42,897 nucleotides of DNA. Origin: Verrucomicrobiota bacterium (GTDB lineage Bacteria; Verrucomicrobiota; Lentisphaeria; JABSQK01; JAJFLO01). The first letter of the stretch is position 1, and each line of letters opens with the position of its first letter. Position numbers and translations under genes: made by a program. Of the stretch, positions 40,586 to 42,897 are shown in pieces. The stretch lies in contig JAJFLP010000022.1 in assembly GCA_021772635.1 (NCBI GenBank), forward strand, positions 1 to 42,897. Reading direction: 5' to 3'. The notes below the pieces were generated by a model. The model searched no databases. It was not told the DNA's origin and saw only the letters and a list, made by a program, of their open reading frames with translations.

Positions 40586-42093
40586 ACAACGATGTAGCGT
40601 CTTCCGCCTTTACTCCAAACGTAGAGCAGCACCGAATCTCCTTTAACCCGTCTACTCTCCTTTATCGCTTCGGCCGCGTTTCTTACCGCAGTTCGGTTGA
40701 TTTCTAAGATGATATCGCCCTCCCGTAGTCCCGCCTCATAGGCCGGCGCGTCGGATTCAATATCTTGAACGACGGCTCCATCCAGATCCGCGGAAATACC
40801 GAGTTGACGGCGCGTGTTGGCATTCAGATCATCGACGGCGATACCACGCAACAGCCCACTATCATCTGCATCATCACCACTGTCGAAACTTCCGGCCAAT
40901 TCTGTACCCGGCAATTCTTTGAGAACAGCCGTTAATGGCTTTCTTTGCCGATCGCGAATCACCTCGACAGAGACCTCTGAATCAGGTGCCGTTCGAGCAA
41001 CCATCAGACGTAAATGCCGGACGTCCTTTACTGCTTTGCCATCGAATTCTACGATCACGTCGCCTTTCTCCATTCCGGCAGCCTCCGCCGCGCTTTCCGG
41101 CGTAACTTCGCTGACGATCGCACCTTCGTCAACGTCAATATCGAAAGCCGCTGCCAGGTCCGGGGTAATCTCTTGAATTACAACGCCAAGGAACCCGCGA
41201 ACAACGCGGCCGTGCTTGAGCAAGCGCTCCATCACGCTTTTTACCAAGTTGACTGGCACAGCGAATCCAATCCCCTGATTTCCTCCCGTTCTGCTTAAAA
41301 TTGCGGTATTAATCCCGATCAAGCGACCGTCGGCATCGACCAGGGCACCTCCTGAATTACCAGGGTTAATAGACGCGTCGGTCTGAATAAAGTCCTCGTA
41401 GTCCGTAATGCCGATATTCCCGCGTCCGATTGCGCTTACGATCCCGCTAGTCACCGTTTGCCCAACTCCGAACGGATTCCCGATCGCGACTACGAAATCT
41501 CCGACCTCAATAATGTCGCTATCGGCCAGCGTTGCCGCCGGGAGATCTTTGCCGTCCACTTTGAGTAAGGCAATGTCAGTTTTCGGGTCGGTGCCGATTA
41601 CCTGTGCAATAAACTCTTTTTTGCTGTCCGCGAGAGCAATCTTTACCTCATCTGCGCCATCGACCACGTGATTATTCGTCAGGATGTACCCGTCGCCCGA
41701 TACAATTACACCGGAACCAAGACTCTGTTCTTTACGCGACTTCGGTTTCCATTGAGGCGATGATTCGAGGCGATCGCCGAAGAAGTGCCGAAAAAACGGA
41801 TCATTGAAAAACGGCATATGTTCAAGTTGATTCTGGCTTCTAACAACTTTTGATGAGTATACATTGACAACGCTCGGTGAAATCTTTTTTATCATCGGCG
41901 CGATGCTGGTCGTTGCCTTACGTTCGGCCGATAGCGGCGTATCGTCGATCACGACCGGAACCGCGGAACGGTCCGTCTTCTCGCCGAAGGGCCACCAGTC
42001 GTAGGCGTAATTATTCGGGGGTGCGGCGAGTATAGCAATGCTGGCAACCACCGTGGTTGCGACGAGAAATTTCGAAAACGTGAATTGATTCAT
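40570..42093 (-). CDS. htrA: Periplasmic serine protease, HtrA/DegP family
   Basis: 507 residues. A signal peptide at 1-29 (hydrophobic FLVATTVVASIAILA) sends it to the periplasm. The trypsin-like domain has H142 (LTNNHVVDGA), D173 (KTDIALL) and S247 (NPGNSGGAL); the loop around 92-112, with FFNDPFFRHFFG, is typical of DegP. Two PDZ domains follow (about 292-390 and 415-505), with RGFLGVVIQ and AYEAGLREGDIILEINRT. It degrades or refolds damaged exported proteins. AAAGGAGA sits nine bases before the ATG. Its C-terminal ESR and stop codon come from a palindromic repeat. Confidence 0.96.
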   Translation of the reverse strand: MNQFTFSKFLVATTVVASIAILAAPPNNYAYDWWPFGEKTDRSAVPVVIDDTPLSAERKATTSIAPMIKKISPSVVNVYSSKVVRSQNQLEHMPFFNDPFFRHFFGDRLESSPQWKPKSRKEQSLGSGVIVSGDGYILTNNHVVDGADEVKIALADSKKEFIAQVIGTDPKTDIALLKVDGKDLPAATLADSDIIEVGDFVVAIGNPFGVGQTVTSGIVSAIGRGNIGITDYEDFIQTDASINPGNSGGALVDADGRLIGINTAILSRTGGNQGIGFAVPVNLVKSVMERLLKHGRVVRGFLGVVIQEITPDLAAAFDIDVDEGAIVSEVTPESAAEAAGMEKGDVIVEFDGKAVKDVRHLRLMVARTAPDSEVSVEVIRDRQRKPLTAVLKELPGTELAGSFDSGDDADDSGLLRGIAVDDLNANTRRQLGISADLDGAVVQDIESDAPAYEAGLREGDIILEINRTAVRNAAEAIKESRRVKGDSVLLYVWSKGGRRYIVVSESR

Positions 42094-42897
42094 GATATTA
42101 ATTCTCCTTTCTTTAACGTAGAAAATGTAAAGCCTCTTCCCATAACAGATTTATACCGCAAGCGGTACAATTTTCGGTCCGTACGGCCGAGAGTCCCGGG
42201 TAATCCGGACAAAAACCTGAAGACTTTCGGTGTATATCCACAGACGGTGGGCCTGTAGCATTCAAATATTTAGACGCGTCAGAATAAAATTGTTCCTTTA
42301 CATTTTCTATTGGACATAAATTTTCTAATCTTGTCGAGAGACACACCGAGAACGTCTCGGATAGTGTCAGAGAAGCGCGGAATTTCGTTAAAAGGCCACG
42401 ACATGGCATGTCGTTTGCGATGACTACGGTCGGGGAATTAGGACTGAACAGGTTGAATGTGCGGAAAACGGGGACGATTTTCCGGCTGTAAAACCAGCTA
42501 AATCTCGGGTCGAGTTGGGGTTGTAAGGAAGTTTTTCTATTAACCGGGTAAGAGGAGCGAGGATCCCGTCGATACGGGGTATTTGTTTAGTCACCTTGGC
42601 GGCAGGGATATCCCGTTGGAGTTCGCACTTTTACCAACGGCCGTCTCGCATGCTGGATGAAGACGTTCGGTCTAACTCCCTTGATACTTCGTGGATTTTC
42701 GATTTTCGATTCGCGATTTGATTTATTTCGGAATTTTACGAATAGATCGAATTGAAAAGTTTCGTTATATATTAACAGGCCCGCCGCTACGGGCCGGTTC
42801 GTTGCTCCTATGAAGATCAGTGCCCTTCTCGATAGAATCCGGTTCTCCGACGACACGCTTCGCCCTTATCCATCATTCCCGATTCTGTATTTTTACC
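42094..42897. other. Gene-free end of the window, several repeats
   Basis: Carries a full TATACYGC-family element (42152-42237: TATACCGCAAGCGGTACAA to CTTTCGGTGTATA), a hairpin CGGAAAA-CGGGGACGA-TTTTCCG (42459-42481), a fragment of the GTTGGAGTTCGC family (42615-42632), GATGAAGACGTTCGGT (42656-42671), and a short 7-bp satellite GATTTTC (42700-42717). Reading frames here look random, with no recognisable protein. The htrA promoter should lie in the first 150 bases. Confidence 0.55.

Noticed and set aside
42113..42856. Minus-strand open frames at the window end
   Set aside because: They run across repeats, lack ribosome sites and resemble no protein; treated as random.
1..42897. tRNA, rRNA or riboswitch genes
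   Set aside because: I saw no cloverleaf with a TTCGANNC loop, no rRNA-like stretch and no known aptamer motif; weaker RNAs could have escaped reading by eye.

Overview
The window is chromosomal DNA of a bacterium, with 32 well supported genes. I cannot name the species. The ParE/ParC pair resembles the topoisomerase IV type of Chlamydiae, Verrucomicrobia and Lentisphaerae. A PEP-CTERM sorting tail, a chromosomal lexA-imuA-imuB-dnaE2 cluster and the split three-gene transhydrogenase also fit the PVC superphylum or a neighbouring uncultured phylum. This placement is inference from remembered protein families, not from a tree.

Layout: 257-3512 holds a response regulator/histidine kinase, a tandem TerB-like protein and a convergent secreted hydrolase. 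3984-6079 holds proC and a UDP-glucuronate decarboxylase. 6513-10847 is a translation block, rpsP - KH protein - trmD - rplS - rnhB - M48 protease, with rimM missing from its usual slot. 10892-15888 holds a GltD-like flavoprotein, miaB and an unknown membrane protein. 16068-21899 holds parE, parC and a lipoprotein. 22131-29251, all on the minus strand, is the SOS mutagenesis cluster: lexA, a GxxExxY gene, imuA, imuB and dnaE2. 29633-31949 is an accessory patch with a Phd/PIN toxin-antitoxin pair, an orphan PEP-CTERM tail and a two-domain REP-associated transposase. 32027-37774 is metabolic: folK, an ectoine-type aspartate kinase, and pntAA-pntAB-pntB. 38051-42093 encodes two secreted proteins and the protease HtrA.

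The most striking feature is repeat invasion. Almost every larger gap holds palindromic elements, of at least eight families. These include 181-bp MITE-like elements (one with a 6-bp target duplication), elements ending in TATACYGC that bracket miaB in inverted orientation, a family that brackets the GxxExxY gene, REP-like hairpins near the transposase, and 7-bp satellites. Several elements are read as protein. A 28-bp-arm perfect palindrome lies in frame inside dnaE2, a related one inside imuB, the C-termini of ImuA and HtrA come from repeats, vapC ends where a repeat begins, and heptamer satellite encodes the LexA linker and the PntAB tail.

How genes may work together: LexA probably represses the downstream mutasome (ImuA, ImuB, DnaE2), which does error-prone translesion synthesis after DNA damage. 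The transhydrogenase supplies NADPH, which ProC and the GltD-like enzyme could use. No tRNA, rRNA, CRISPR array, prophage or recognised defence island was found.
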